From assembly GCF_004151235.1 (NCBI RefSeq), contig NZ_JUIV01000015.1:1-64000 (forward strand): a DNA stretch of 64,000 bases. Direction: 5' to 3'. Shown here piece by piece: positions 1 through 9,312 of the stretch (position 1 is its first letter; each line of letters begins with the position of its first letter). The notes beneath the pieces are model-generated. The model ran no database searches, was not told the DNA's origin, and worked only from the letters and a program-made list of their open reading frames with translations. The DNA is from Flavobacterium anhuiense (GTDB lineage: Bacteria; Bacteroidota; Bacteroidia; Flavobacteriales; Flavobacteriaceae). The translations under genes were made by a program, and so were the position numbers.

Positions 1-1320
1 TCTTGTACAGCTACTGCAACTGTTGAAGTAATTCAGCCTGCTAATCCAGTCAATTTAAATACGGCGGTGGTATCTGGAATAACTACAACAACTGCTTCAT
101 TATCTGGTACAGCATCTTCTGACGGAATAAACACTGACAGTGGATCTTGCTTGACAGAAGTAGGTTTTGTATATGCTCAACATGCCAATCCTACTACAGC
201 TGATACAAAAATCAATGTTACTGCTGCATTAGGAACATTTACAAACTCTTTAACGGGCCTTAGAGGAAACAGAACCTATTACGTTAGAACTTATGCTGTA
301 AACAGTAACGGTTTTGTTAATTATGGAAACGAAGTAAGTTTTATTACTCAAAAATATACTCTTACTATAACTGCGGCAACAGGACATACCAAAGTATATG
401 GTACAGCCGATCCTGTATTCAATTACACAGCTTTAGGTTTTGCTAACGGAGATACAAACTCCATACTTAGCGGTCTGCTTACAAGAGATGCGGGAGAAAA
501 TGTTGGAAAATACAACATTAAATTAGGAACAATTAATGCTGGTGCAGATTACATAATTACTTTTACTGGTGCAGAATTTGAAATTACTAAAGCCAACCAA
601 ACAATTACTTGGAATCAAACTTTAGAATTTGGATGCGCAGATTCAAACAATGTAACTTTAACTGCTACCACAGACAGCGGCCTGCCAGTTTCTTATACAA
701 TAGCAAATGCGGCATTGGGAACAATTTCTGGATCAACTTTAAACATTACAGGATCAGGAAACTCAACCATTACTGCAACTCAAATTGGAGATCAGAATCA
801 TAATGCTGCCACAGCCGTTGTTAAACCAATTGAAATAAGTCAATCTGGACTTGTTATTCAGCAATGGGCAAACGTTCTATTCTTTGATAATAAATCAAAT
901 AATTATGTGGCTTGGCAATGGTATAAAAACGGAGCTGCTATTTCTGGCGCAACTCGTCAGTATTATAGCGAAATTCAGCCTTTAAATGGTACTTATCATG
1001 TAATTGCAAAAGACAAAAACGGAAATTCTATCAAATCTTGTCCAATTGAAACTACTGGAACGGTTTTCACCAAGAAAATCAAAATTTATCCGAACCCAGT
1101 TAAGCCTAATGCCGAGTTTACTTTAGAGTGTGATTTTAGCGAATCTCAATTAAATGGATCTGAGGTGGTTATTTATGACATTGCAGGGAAATTAGTTCAG
1201 ACTATTTCAAATGTAAAACCAAAAAATCAAATTATCGCTCCATCACAGACAGCCTTATACATTGTTGTTCTTAAACTGGCTGACGGTCAGTTAAAAACAA
1301 TCAACTTATTGGTTAAATAA
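1..1320 (+). CDS. C-terminal part of a T9SS-sorted surface/adhesin-like protein (5' end outside window)
   Basis: The reading frame is open from base 1, so this is the last ~439 residues of a larger protein. It contains an Ig/FN3-like stretch, then an MBG-type repeat (YTLTITAATGHTKVYG onward), a second bacterial Ig-like stretch and a final ~80-residue type A T9SS sorting domain (IKIYPNPVKP, VVIYDIAGKLVQ, ending in INLLVK). Family knowledge: such proteins cross the outer membrane by the Por system and are anchored or released at the surface. The exact ligand or activity cannot be read from this fragment. It is followed within 2 bases by an OmpA-type gene and probably shares its transcript. Confidence 0.85.
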   Translation, partial: SCTATATVEVIQPANPVNLNTAVVSGITTTTASLSGTASSDGINTDSGSCLTEVGFVYAQHANPTTADTKINVTAALGTFTNSLTGLRGNRTYYVRTYAVNSNGFVNYGNEVSFITQKYTLTITAATGHTKVYGTADPVFNYTALGFANGDTNSILSGLLTRDAGENVGKYNIKLGTINAGADYIITFTGAEFEITKANQTITWNQTLEFGCADSNNVTLTATTDSGLPVSYTIANAALGTISGSTLNITGSGNSTITATQIGDQNHNAATAVVKPIEISQSGLVIQQWANVLFFDNKSNNYVAWQWYKNGAAISGATRQYYSEIQPLNGTYHVIAKDKNGNSIKSCPIETTGTVFTKKIKIYPNPVKPNAEFTLECDFSESQLNGSEVVIYDIAGKLVQTISNVKPKNQIIAPSQTALYIVVLKLADGQLKTINLLVK

Positions 1321-1322
1321 AA

Positions 1323-2669
1323 ATGAGATTTAATTTAAAATTACAAGCAATGAAAATTAAAGCCACCATAGCTATACTAACACTGTTTAGCGTGACGATA
1401 AAAGCACAGGAAATTAATTTTAAAATTAACGGCGGTCCGTCTGGAATTCTATACGATAGCAATATCGGAGACGGTAAACTAAAGTTTGGCGGAGGAATAG
1501 GTGTTGGATACACCTACTTCTTCAGCAATCACTGGGGAATTTCGACAGGTGTTGATGTTACTTATAATCAAAATAGTTTTGAATTAGATAACGGAACGAC
1601 AATTTCAACCTATGAAGTCGATGACCAGACTTCTGCATTTGAGTATCAAGTGACTCCTACAAACTACAAAGAAGAGCAGCATTTTATTGGTTTCGCGATT
1701 CCGCTAATGATGCAATACAGAACATCAATTGCATCTCAGACACAATTGTACTTTGGATTCGGAGGAAAAATTATGTTCCCAGGAAAACAAACTGTAAAAG
1801 CTTCAGCTTCTGAGTTACAGCTGAGCGGCTATTATCCAGATGTGAATCTTTTGGTTGACGATTTACCATCTCACGGATTCGGAAAAGTAACCAATTGGCA
1901 GGATAAAACAACTGTAAGCTTAGATCCTGCTTTTATGTTAAGTTTTGAAACTGGTCTAACATTCAAACTAGCAGAAAAAACAAAGCTTTATACAGGTTTA
2001 TACGTTGATTACGGTTTAACAGATTTGGCAAAAGAAACTCCAAATACCAATATTGTGGCTTACAATCCGAACGGACTTGACAATATTCAGGCAAACGGTA
2101 CAATTGGAAATAGCAGAATCGTTCAGGAAAGCCGTTATCTATCTGCTGGTGTTCAATTAAAATTAGGTTTTTCATTAGCTAAAGACAAATCAGAACCCGT
2201 AAAGGCAAAAGAAGAAACTTTTACTCAAACAGAAACGGCTCCTGTTCAGAAAGAGATTCCTGTACAGCAAAAAGTTGTAGAAGCAGTTCCTGCTAAAAAA
2301 GAACTGACTTCAGAGGAAAGAAACTATATTGAAAAACAGCCTCTTGCATTCCAAGAAGTTGGAAATACTAGCGTAACTCCAGAATTGGCAACAAGATTGG
2401 ATGAAATTGCTAAAATTCTAAAATCAAACAAAGACACAGATCTGAATATTACTGGATATACTTGTGATATAGGAACTGAAAAACGCAATCTTGAAATTGG
2501 AATGAAAAGAGCTCAGGCAGTTTCAGATTATTTACAGAACAAAGGAATAGAGTCTAACCGTATGCATTTATTCTCAAAAGGAGAAAGCGAACCTTTAGTT
2601 CCAAATACTCCAGCAGAAAATAAACCGCAAAACAGAAGAGTTTCACTTACTCTGATAGACGCAAAATAA
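1323..2669 (+). CDS. OmpA family outer-membrane beta-barrel protein
   Basis: A 448-residue protein. An N-terminal signal peptide (MKIKATIAILTLFSVTIKAQ when read from the second ATG at 1350) is followed by an outer-membrane beta-barrel of about 270 residues with alternating aromatic strands. A Lys/Glu/Pro-rich linker follows, then a C-terminal OmpA peptidoglycan-binding domain (about 345-448: NITGYTCDIGTEKRN, RAQAVSDYLQNKGIESNRM, PQNRRVSLTL). Starting at 1323 adds nine residues before the signal peptide; 1350 gives the more typical signal peptide and may be the true start. It lies 2 bp after a T9SS cargo gene, an arrangement often seen for surface protein/OmpA pairs. A strong hairpin follows the stop. 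Confidence 0.85.
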   Translation: MRFNLKLQAMKIKATIAILTLFSVTIKAQEINFKINGGPSGILYDSNIGDGKLKFGGGIGVGYTYFFSNHWGISTGVDVTYNQNSFELDNGTTISTYEVDDQTSAFEYQVTPTNYKEEQHFIGFAIPLMMQYRTSIASQTQLYFGFGGKIMFPGKQTVKASASELQLSGYYPDVNLLVDDLPSHGFGKVTNWQDKTTVSLDPAFMLSFETGLTFKLAEKTKLYTGLYVDYGLTDLAKETPNTNIVAYNPNGLDNIQANGTIGNSRIVQESRYLSAGVQLKLGFSLAKDKSEPVKAKEETFTQTETAPVQKEIPVQQKVVEAVPAKKELTSEERNYIEKQPLAFQEVGNTSVTPELATRLDEIAKILKSNKDTDLNITGYTCDIGTEKRNLEIGMKRAQAVSDYLQNKGIESNRMHLFSKGESEPLVPNTPAENKPQNRRVSLTLIDAK

Positions 2670-2689
2670 TTTTTTTAAATTACAATTGT

Positions 2690-2731
2690 AAAAAGCATGA
2701 CAAAAGAGTTCGTCTCTTTTTCATGCTTTTT
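2690..2731 (+). terminator. Intrinsic terminator after the OmpA gene
   Basis: Left arm AAAAAGCATGA + AAAAGAG, TTCG-type loop, right arm CTCTTTT + TCATGCTTTTT, with a single bulged C and a following T-rich run. It separates the surface protein genes from the nad operon. Confidence 0.9.
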
Positions 2732-2952
2732 CTTTTTTATAGCAATTCAAATCAGCTAATAAGCCCGAAAACAACTGTATATTTTCTAGACTTAATCTAA
2801 GCTTTACCTTCAAGATTTGTAAAAAATACTTTTCATTTATATACTGGAAATTATGATTCTTAATATTTCCAAACATCTTTATAAATCTCACTTTCACTTT
2901 CAATTAAGATTCAATTCTCAAGGTTAACATATACAAACAAATATAAAACAGT
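2732..2952. other. Gene-free AT-rich stretch upstream of the nad operon
   Basis: No convincing coding sequence. A 60-codon minus-strand frame here runs into the terminator hairpin and looks random. The regulatory elements of the downstream operon begin at 2953. Confidence 0.6.
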
Positions 2953-2966
2953 ATGATTAGAATCAT
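2953..2966. promoter_or_regulatory. FNR/CRP-type palindrome upstream of nadA
   Basis: ATGATT-AG-AATCAT is a perfect inverted repeat containing the core TGAT-N4-ATCA of FNR-like sites (consensus TTGAT-N4-ATCAA; the outer base of each half differs). It lies about 130 bp before nadA. If the TATATTTA at 2989-2996 is the -7 element, its centre falls about 41.5 bp before the predicted start of transcription, the class II activator position. Function is inferred. Confidence 0.5.
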
Positions 2967-2967
2967 G

Positions 2968-2996
2968 TTTTGAAAAAAACGATGATAATATATTTA
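2968..2996 (+). promoter_or_regulatory. Candidate promoter of the nadA-nadB-ric-nrdDG operon
   Basis: TTTTG at 2968-2972 and TATATTTA at 2989-2996 resemble the Bacteroidota -33 (TTTG) and -7 (TAnnTTTG) elements, with the last -7 base mismatched and a short 16-bp spacing. A weak -33 spacing would fit an activator-dependent promoter. Confidence 0.35.
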
Positions 2997-3096
2997 CCCT
3001 ATTAAAATTATGTATTTAAATATATTTTAAAGCAGGTTTAAAAGACAACACCATTAGCTTTCATAAAGCGACGTAGTAGAAAATTCAAGAATTAAG

Positions 3097-4029
3097 ATGG
3101 ACAAGAACTTTTTAGTACAGGAGATAATCCGATTGAAAAAAGAAAAAAATGCCGTTATCCTGGCTCATTATTATCAAGATGAGGATATTCAGGAAATAGC
3201 AGATTTCATTGGTGATAGTCTCGAATTGGCTAAAAAAGCACAAAATACCAATGCTGATATCATTGTTTTTGCAGGAGTTCATTTTATGGCAGAAACGGCA
3301 AAAATTTTAAACCCAAATAAAAAAGTAGTATTGCCTGATTGGAATGCGGGCTGTTCCTTGGCCGATGGCTGTCCACCTGAAGATTTCAAATTATTCAAAG
3401 ATCAGTATCCAGATCATATTGTAGTCACTTACATCAATTGTTCTGCACAAATAAAAGCTATGAGCGATTTAGTCTGTACGTCGGCAAATGCCAAAAAGAT
3501 AATCGAATCGATACCGGCAGAACAAAAAATCATATTTGCTCCAGACGAAAACTTGGGCAGATATCTTCAAAAAGAAACCAAACGCGAACTGGTCTTGTGG
3601 AAAGGCTCTTGTGTTGTGCATGAAGCCTTTTCATTAGACAAATTAATAGAGATATATAACAAAAATCCGACTGCAAAAATTGCAGCACACCCTGAATCTG
3701 AAGACCATATTTTAAAAGCAGCACATTACATTGGCTCAACTTCGGGAATTATTAATTTCATTAAAACGGATCCTACTGCCGTTTTCATTGTGGCCACAGA
3801 AGCCGGTATCCTGCATGAGCTTACGAAAGCTGTACCTGATAAAACGCTGATTCCGGCTCCTACCACAGATGACAACAGCTGTGCTTGTAGCGAATGTGCT
3901 TATATGAAAATGAATACACTCGAAAAACTGTATTTGTGCCTTAAAAATGAAAGACCAGAAATGCAGGTTTCAGAAAAACTGAGAACAGAAGCACTTAAGC
4001 CTATCGAAAGGATGCTTGAACTATCATAA
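3097..4029 (+). CDS. nadA: Quinolinate synthase NadA
   Basis: A 310-residue protein that condenses iminoaspartate with dihydroxyacetone phosphate to give quinolinate in de novo NAD synthesis. The NadA fold is visible: AVILAHYYQDEDIQEIADFIGDS at the N-terminus, the substrate-site motif PDWNAGCSLADGC (Cys86), KGSCVVHEAF (Cys172) and the C-terminal CACSECAYM (Cys262/264/267). Cys86, Cys172 and one of the last group match the three [4Fe-4S] ligands. Length is normal. It is the first gene of a co-directional operon and nadB follows after 29 bp, so the two steps from aspartate to quinolinate are encoded together. Confidence 0.96.
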   Translation: MDKNFLVQEIIRLKKEKNAVILAHYYQDEDIQEIADFIGDSLELAKKAQNTNADIIVFAGVHFMAETAKILNPNKKVVLPDWNAGCSLADGCPPEDFKLFKDQYPDHIVVTYINCSAQIKAMSDLVCTSANAKKIIESIPAEQKIIFAPDENLGRYLQKETKRELVLWKGSCVVHEAFSLDKLIEIYNKNPTAKIAAHPESEDHILKAAHYIGSTSGIINFIKTDPTAVFIVATEAGILHELTKAVPDKTLIPAPTTDDNSCACSECAYMKMNTLEKLYLCLKNERPEMQVSEKLRTEALKPIERMLELS

Positions 4030-4058
4030 AAAATGCAATAACTCTAAATCAAAATAAC

Positions 4059-5573
4059 ATGCTTAAAACAGATATATTGATCATCGGTTCTGGTATTTCG
4101 GGATTATTTTTTGCTATGAAAACGGCAAAAAAACGCCCAGATCTATCCATTGTTATAATGACGAAAGAAACAGCCAAAAACACCAATACAAGACTGGCTC
4201 AAGGCGGTATTGCAGTGGTGACAGACCTTATAAAAGACAGTTTCAATAAACATATACATGATACGCTTCGTTCTGGAGGTGGTTTATGCGATAAAGAAGT
4301 CGTTAATATGGTTATTAAACAAGCTCCGGAAAGACTTCAGGAATTAATTGAAATAGGAGCTTCTTTTGACAAAAATGAAAAAGGCCAATGGGATTTAGGT
4401 CTAGAAGGCGGACATTCACAACATAGAATATTACATCATAAAGATAGCTCCGGACAGGAAATCGAGCAGAAACTGCTCAAAATGATCAAGAAAATGCCCA
4501 ATATTGAACTCCTAGAAAATCATATGGTCATTGACTTAAATACCGAAACAAAAAAAGCTAAAACAACTTGTACCGGAGCTTTTTTCTTTGAAAAAAAACA
4601 CAATCGAATAAAATATATTAGAGCTAGAACCATTGTTTTAAGCACAGGCGGATGCGGACAGCTTTTTGAAAACACAACAAATCCGAAAATAGCAACCGGA
4701 GACGGCTTGGCAATTGCGGCACGAGCTGGCGCAGAAATTGTCGATATGCAGTACATTCAGTTTCATCCAACGGCTTTGTATGCAGGAAAAGAAAATCAGC
4801 TGTTTTTAATTTCTGAAGCTGTAAGAGGTTTTGGAGCTCATATTGTTAATGAAGAGGGAAAAAGATTTTTATTTAAATATGATATCAGGGGCGAATTGTC
4901 TACACGAGACATGGTTTCTAATGCTATTAGCAAAGAGCTTCAATTGAGTGGAAAAAATCATGTTTATTTAGACTGCAGACATCTTGATCCTAAAGCTTTT
5001 GCAAATCAATTTCCCGTTATCACAGCGCATTGCAACGAATTGGGAATCTATCCTGAAAAAGATTTAATTCCTGTTGTTCCTGCTGCACATTATCAATGTG
5101 GCGGGATTAAAGTAGATCAAAATGGAGTTACCACAATAAAAAATCTTTACGCAATTGGGGAATGCGCGAGAACAGGGCTTCATGGTAAAAACCGTTTAGC
5201 ATCAAACTCACTTCTTGAGGCTTTGGTGTTTGCACATCAGGCTTCAGAAAATGTGGATAGAACTATTGCAGAATTTATTTATTCATCCAAAATATTGATT
5301 CCGAAATTTCCAAAGGCGCATAATGTCGATGATTATCTAGCTTTTGAAGTACTTAAAAAGGAATTGCAAAAATTGGTCACTTCATTTTACACTAGTGAAG
5401 AACGAGACGCCGATTTGACTTTTGAAAAAATAAAAGAGCTTAATAATTATGCTGTTTCGCTTACAGAAACACATGAAATTACGATTCCGTTTATCGAATT
5501 TTCAAATATGATTGCTGCTTCTTTGCTTATCGTTAAACAATGCAAAGCTGCTAAAGATCAAAAAATATGCTGA
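4059..5573 (+). CDS. nadB: L-aspartate oxidase NadB
   Basis: A 504-residue FAD enzyme that oxidises L-aspartate to iminoaspartate for NadA. It has the N-terminal dinucleotide motif (IIGSGISGLFFAMKTA), RLAQGGIAVV, the conserved HPTALY and RGELSTRDMVS segments of the NadB/succinate dehydrogenase flavoprotein family, and a second FAD contact (GLHGKNRLASNSLLEALVFA). NadB can use fumarate as well as oxygen as electron acceptor, which fits its operon with anaerobic genes. It ends 31 bp before ric. Confidence 0.95.
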   Translation: MLKTDILIIGSGISGLFFAMKTAKKRPDLSIVIMTKETAKNTNTRLAQGGIAVVTDLIKDSFNKHIHDTLRSGGGLCDKEVVNMVIKQAPERLQELIEIGASFDKNEKGQWDLGLEGGHSQHRILHHKDSSGQEIEQKLLKMIKKMPNIELLENHMVIDLNTETKKAKTTCTGAFFFEKKHNRIKYIRARTIVLSTGGCGQLFENTTNPKIATGDGLAIAARAGAEIVDMQYIQFHPTALYAGKENQLFLISEAVRGFGAHIVNEEGKRFLFKYDIRGELSTRDMVSNAISKELQLSGKNHVYLDCRHLDPKAFANQFPVITAHCNELGIYPEKDLIPVVPAAHYQCGGIKVDQNGVTTIKNLYAIGECARTGLHGKNRLASNSLLEALVFAHQASENVDRTIAEFIYSSKILIPKFPKAHNVDDYLAFEVLKKELQKLVTSFYTSEERDADLTFEKIKELNNYAVSLTETHEITIPFIEFSNMIAASLLIVKQCKAAKDQKIC

Positions 5574-5604
5574 AACCCAAATTAATCTATACACCCCTAC
5601 CATT

Positions 5605-6336
5605 ATGAAACTAACAAGCAAAACCACTATTGGTGAAATCGTTGCTGACGATTTCAAAACAGCAGCAGTTTTTACAAAATTTCATATTGATTTCTGTTGC
5701 AAAGGCCATCGTACAATCGAAGAAGTTTGCAAAAAAAGAGATATTGAAGAAAGCGTTCTTATTGAACATATTGAAAAAGCAAGAAGCAGTTCTGCCAACC
5801 AGTCTTTTGATTATAAAAATTGGACAGCAGACATGATTGCAGATTATATAACCAAAACCCATCATAGGTATGTTGCAGAAAAGTCTCCTACTATTTTGGA
5901 ATACTTAAATAAATTGTGCGGTGTTCACGGTGCGATTCATCCAGAGCTTCATGAAATTCATACTATTTTTTCAAAAACGTATTTGGATCTCACGGCTCAT
6001 ATGAAAAGAGAAGAGTTGGTTGTTTTTCCTTTTATTAAAAAAATGAATGCCGCATACAGTAAAGGTACAGAACTGGAAACACCGCCTTTTTTATCTATTG
6101 AAGCTCCAATTGTAACCTTAAAAGACGATCATGTTACAGAAGGACAACGTTTTAAGAGAATTGCAGCTTTAACCAATAATTATACACCGCCTATTGACTC
6201 ATGCAACACTTATAAAGTAGCTTTTCTCATGCTGGAAGAATTTGACAAAGATTTAAAGAAGCATATTCATCTGGAAAACAATATTCTGTTTCCAAAAGCC
6301 ATTGAGCTTGAAAAAACATTTGAAAAAGTGTCTTAA
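5605..6336 (+). CDS. ric: Iron-sulfur cluster repair di-iron protein (Ric/ScdA/YtfE family)
   Basis: The start is placed at the ATG at 5605 (MKLTSKTTIGEIVADDF), where family similarity begins. A longer frame from 5512 would overlap nadB. The 243-residue protein has the N-terminal ScdA_N domain with its Cys-Cys pair (FHIDFCCKGHRTIEEVC, about residues 28-45) and a C-terminal hemerythrin-like domain with His/Glu ligands (THHRYV, HGAIHPELHEI, MKREELVVFPF, KDDHVTEGQRF, KKHIHLENNILFP). The family repairs iron-sulfur clusters damaged by NO or oxidants. Its place between the Fe-S enzyme NadA and the oxygen-sensitive ribonucleotide reductase suggests protection of both during shifts in oxygen or nitrosative stress. 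Confidence 0.92.
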   Translation: MKLTSKTTIGEIVADDFKTAAVFTKFHIDFCCKGHRTIEEVCKKRDIEESVLIEHIEKARSSSANQSFDYKNWTADMIADYITKTHHRYVAEKSPTILEYLNKLCGVHGAIHPELHEIHTIFSKTYLDLTAHMKREELVVFPFIKKMNAAYSKGTELETPPFLSIEAPIVTLKDDHVTEGQRFKRIAALTNNYTPPIDSCNTYKVAFLMLEEFDKDLKKHIHLENNILFPKAIELEKTFEKVS

Positions 6337-6350
6337 ATAAAATCAGAACC

Positions 6351-8474
6351 ATGGAAAAATATGTAATCAAACGCAACGGAGATTATAAGCCTTTTGAAGC
6401 TTATAAAATTCAGGATGCCATTCAAAAAGCCTTTCAGAGTGTTAGCCAGCCTGTAGACAAAAGAATTTTCAAAATCGTTCTTTCTGGTCTTGAGGCAAAA
6501 TACTCGTGGCCTGTAGAAGAAATTCAGGATATTATAGAAAGAGTGCTTTTTGAGAATGGATATTTCCAGACCATGCGTTCGTTTATAATTTATCGCCATA
6601 CGAGAAAATTACAGCGAGAACATATTAATGGTTTAAACGACGACACTACTTATATAGACAGTACGCAAACTGTTGAAGAATACATCAACCAGTCAGATTG
6701 GCGAATTAATGCAAATGCGAATATTTCGTATTCAAACGCGGGACTAGTCAGTAATACCGCGGGAAAAGTAATCGCCAATTATTGGCTGGATAAAATATAT
6801 AATAAAGAAGAAGGTTCTGCTCACAGGAATGGCGACATACACATCCATGATTTGGATTGTCTTACCGGATACTGCGCTGGTTGGAGCTTACGTGTGCTGT
6901 TAAATGAAGGTTTTAACGGTGTGCGTGGCCGTGTCGAGAGCAGACCTCCTTCTCATTTTAGAGAAACATTAGGTCAAATGGCAAATTTTCTGGGAATTCT
7001 ACAAAGCGAATGGGCAGGCGCTCAAGCTTTCAGTTCTTTTGACACCTATTTGGCTCCTTATGTTTTTAAAGATCAGCTTTCTTATGAAGAAGTGCTAAAA
7101 GGAATTAGAAGTTTTGTTTACAATTTAAATGTGCCTGCACGTTGGGGACAATCGCCTTTTACAAACATCACTTTAGATTGGAATGTACCCGAAGATTTAA
7201 AAGAACAGATTCCGACTCGAAATGATGAGCACTTATTTCTAAAAGTTACTGATGAAAATCTGATTGAAGAAGCTAAAAAAAGAGGCGTTTCAAAATTGAT
7301 AGATTTAAAATATGCTGATTTTCAAAAAGAAATGAATCTTATCAATAAGGCATATTATACTATTATGACTGAAGGCGATGCAAACGGACAACCGTTTACA
7401 TTCCCGATTCCGACAGTAAATATTACAGAAGATTTTGATTGGAATGGAGAAAATGTCGATTTGCTTTTTGAAAACACCGCTAAAATTGGTTCGTCTTATT
7501 TCCAGAATTTTATTGGCAGCCAATATATTTTGGATGAAAAAGGAAACCGCATTGAAAACCCTGACGCCTACAAACCAAATGCTGTACGCAGTATGTGCTG
7601 CCGATTACAGCTCGATTTAAGAGAATTATTAAAACGAGGAAACGGTCTTTTTGGAAGTGCCGAAATGACGGGAAGCATTGGCGTAGTAACCATCAATATG
7701 GCGCGCCTTGGATATCTTCATAAAGGAAACATCATTACTTTGTTTGAACATTTGGATGAATTACTCCAAATAGCTAAATCGACTTTAGAAAAGAAAAGAA
7801 TCTTTATTCAGCAAATGTATGACCGCGGACTTTATCCGTACACACAGCGCTATTTGAAACATTTTAGAAATCACTTTTCTACAATTGGCGTAAACGGAAT
7901 GAATGAAATGGTACTAAATTTTTCTGAAGGAAAACAAAATATAACCGACACTTCGGGAATACATTTTGCAACCGAAATTCTAGATCATATTCGACTGAGA
8001 ATGAAAGAATTTCAGGAAGAAACTGGAAACCTTTACAATCTCGAAGCAACTCCGGCAGAAGGAACAACGTATCGTTTTGCAAAAGAAGACAAAAAGCGTT
8101 TTCCAGAGATTCTGCAAGCAGGACAAAATGAAAACATATACTATACAAATAGTTCACAAATTCCTGTCGATTATACTGACGATCCTTTTGAAGCGCTATT
8201 GCTTCAAGATGAATTACAATGCAAATATACTGGCGGTACAGTTTTGCATCTTTATATGAGAGAAAAAATAAGCAGTCCAGAAGCCTGTAAAAACTTCGTA
8301 AAAAAAGTTCTAACCTGCTTTAAATTGCCCTATATAACCGTAACACCAATTTTCAGCATCTGCCCTATTCATGGTTACTTAGACGGCGAACATGAATATT
8401 GTCCAAAATGCGATGAAATTTTACTCAATAAAAACAATCAAAGACACTTGGCTTATGAAAACGAAAACACTTAA
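6351..8474 (+). CDS. nrdD: Anaerobic ribonucleoside-triphosphate reductase NrdD, glycyl-radical domain lost to a frameshift
   Basis: A 707-residue frame that reduces ribonucleoside triphosphates to dNTPs without oxygen. It has an N-terminal ATP-cone (MEKYVIKRNGDYKPFEAYKI, residues 1-90), the glycyl-radical enzyme barrel (HNGDIHIHDLD is approximated by HRNGDIHIHDLDCLTGYCAGW; active-site region MCCRLQLDLRELLKRGNGLFG) and a zinc-binding tail (ICPIHGYLDGEHEYCPKC). The frame then stops without the glycyl-radical loop. That loop (TRVMGYHRPVESFN) lies immediately downstream in the +1 frame and ends at 8619, so the gene carries a one-base insertion (or two-base deletion) between about 8410 and 8476, or uses +1 frameshifting. 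As written, the product would be inactive. It starts 14 bp after ric. Confidence 0.9.
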   Translation: MEKYVIKRNGDYKPFEAYKIQDAIQKAFQSVSQPVDKRIFKIVLSGLEAKYSWPVEEIQDIIERVLFENGYFQTMRSFIIYRHTRKLQREHINGLNDDTTYIDSTQTVEEYINQSDWRINANANISYSNAGLVSNTAGKVIANYWLDKIYNKEEGSAHRNGDIHIHDLDCLTGYCAGWSLRVLLNEGFNGVRGRVESRPPSHFRETLGQMANFLGILQSEWAGAQAFSSFDTYLAPYVFKDQLSYEEVLKGIRSFVYNLNVPARWGQSPFTNITLDWNVPEDLKEQIPTRNDEHLFLKVTDENLIEEAKKRGVSKLIDLKYADFQKEMNLINKAYYTIMTEGDANGQPFTFPIPTVNITEDFDWNGENVDLLFENTAKIGSSYFQNFIGSQYILDEKGNRIENPDAYKPNAVRSMCCRLQLDLRELLKRGNGLFGSAEMTGSIGVVTINMARLGYLHKGNIITLFEHLDELLQIAKSTLEKKRIFIQQMYDRGLYPYTQRYLKHFRNHFSTIGVNGMNEMVLNFSEGKQNITDTSGIHFATEILDHIRLRMKEFQEETGNLYNLEATPAEGTTYRFAKEDKKRFPEILQAGQNENIYYTNSSQIPVDYTDDPFEALLLQDELQCKYTGGTVLHLYMREKISSPEACKNFVKKVLTCFKLPYITVTPIFSICPIHGYLDGEHEYCPKCDEILLNKNNQRHLAYENENT

Positions 8475-8619
8475 AGTTCTAGAAGAAAACAAATCTCAAA
8501 GAAGCAAATGTTTGGTTTACACCCGTGTAATGGGGTATCACAGACCTGTAGAAAGTTTTAATATTGGAAAAAAAGGTGAACACCAACAGCGTACACATTT
8601 CGAAGAAACTATTATCTAA
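8470..8619 (+). pseudogene. nrdD: Out-of-frame C-terminus of NrdD carrying the glycyl-radical site
   Basis: Read in the +1 frame relative to nrdD, this gives LKVLEENKSQRSKC followed by YTRVMGYHRPVESFNIGKKG and HQQRTHFEE, the conserved NrdD radical-bearing C-terminus (Gly in RVMGYH). The preserved sequence right up to a normal stop suggests a very recent lesion, an assembly or sequencing error, or recoding, since no decay is visible. The most error-prone nearby tract is the A5 run at 8430-8434. Confidence 0.85.
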
Positions 8620-9292
8620 TAAAGAAATATTTAGCCTCACACCTTTTACTTTATTAGACTATCCGCATAAAACAGCCTGCATTGTGTGGTTTGCGGGCTG
8701 TAACATGCGGTGTTTATACTGCTACAATCCAGATATTGTTTTAGGAAAAGGAAAGATTGATTTTGATTCGGTTCTTTCGTTCCTTAAAACTCGTAAAGGA
8801 TTATTAGACGGAGTGGTTTTAAGCGGTGGCGAATGCACTTTACACAAAAAAATAATTGATTTTATAAAAGAAATCAAAACAATGGGATTTGCGGTTAAAA
8901 TTGATACCAACGGTTCCAGTCCAAAAATATTGAATAGCCTGATTCGTGGTCAATTAATTGATTACGTCGCGTTAGATTATAAAAGTCTTCCTCATACCTT
9001 TAAACACCTAACGCAGTCAGGCTTATTTTCTGAATTTCAAGAAAGTCTTTCTCTTTTGATTCAATCGAATATTCCGTTTGAAGTTCGCACTACTTTTCAT
9101 TCTTCTTTAATTACAGAAAGTGATTTTATTCAAATGATCAAATATCTTGAAAGTCAAAATTTTGAAGGTAATTATTATGTGCAACAGTTTATGAATAATG
9201 TGCCAACACTTTCAAAGTTAGACAATTCGACTAAAAAGATACAACTTAAAGACTTCTCTACTTTAAAAATAAAAGTTATTTTTAGAGATTAA
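8564..9292 (+). CDS. nrdG: Anaerobic ribonucleotide reductase activating protein NrdG (radical SAM)
   Basis: A 242-residue radical SAM protein that puts the glycyl radical on NrdD. The cluster motif is GCNMRCLYCYN (CX3CX2C), preceded by the family signature FTLLDYPHKTACIVWFAG and followed by the GGE-type motif VVLSGGECTL. No ATG is available upstream of the conserved region. The best start is TTG at 8564, which overlaps the restored nrdD tail (stop 8619) by 56 bp in a different frame, consistent with coupled translation. Downstream gene after 20 bp. Confidence 0.9.
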   Translation: MEKKVNTNSVHISKKLLSNKEIFSLTPFTLLDYPHKTACIVWFAGCNMRCLYCYNPDIVLGKGKIDFDSVLSFLKTRKGLLDGVVLSGGECTLHKKIIDFIKEIKTMGFAVKIDTNGSSPKILNSLIRGQLIDYVALDYKSLPHTFKHLTQSGLFSEFQESLSLLIQSNIPFEVRTTFHSSLITESDFIQMIKYLESQNFEGNYYVQQFMNNVPTLSKLDNSTKKIQLKDFSTLKIKVIFRD

Positions 9293-9312
9293 TAACTCAA
9301 AATGAACTTGTT

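Noticed and set aside
2721..2903. 60-codon minus-strand frame
   Set aside because: Its end lies in the terminator hairpin, it has no recognisable features, and it sits in the AT-rich upstream region of the nad operon.
2985..2999. TGATAATATATTTACCC upstream of nadA, similar to the 36-60 kb motif
   Set aside because: It has one extra base in the core and no phased partner, overlaps the likely -7 element, and the genes are unrelated in function.
8465..8480. Programmed +1 frameshift in nrdD at ACT TAA A
   Set aside because: It lacks the CTT TGA C type slippery context and upstream stimulator known for the release factor 2 gene; error or mutation is simpler. Kept as a possibility only.
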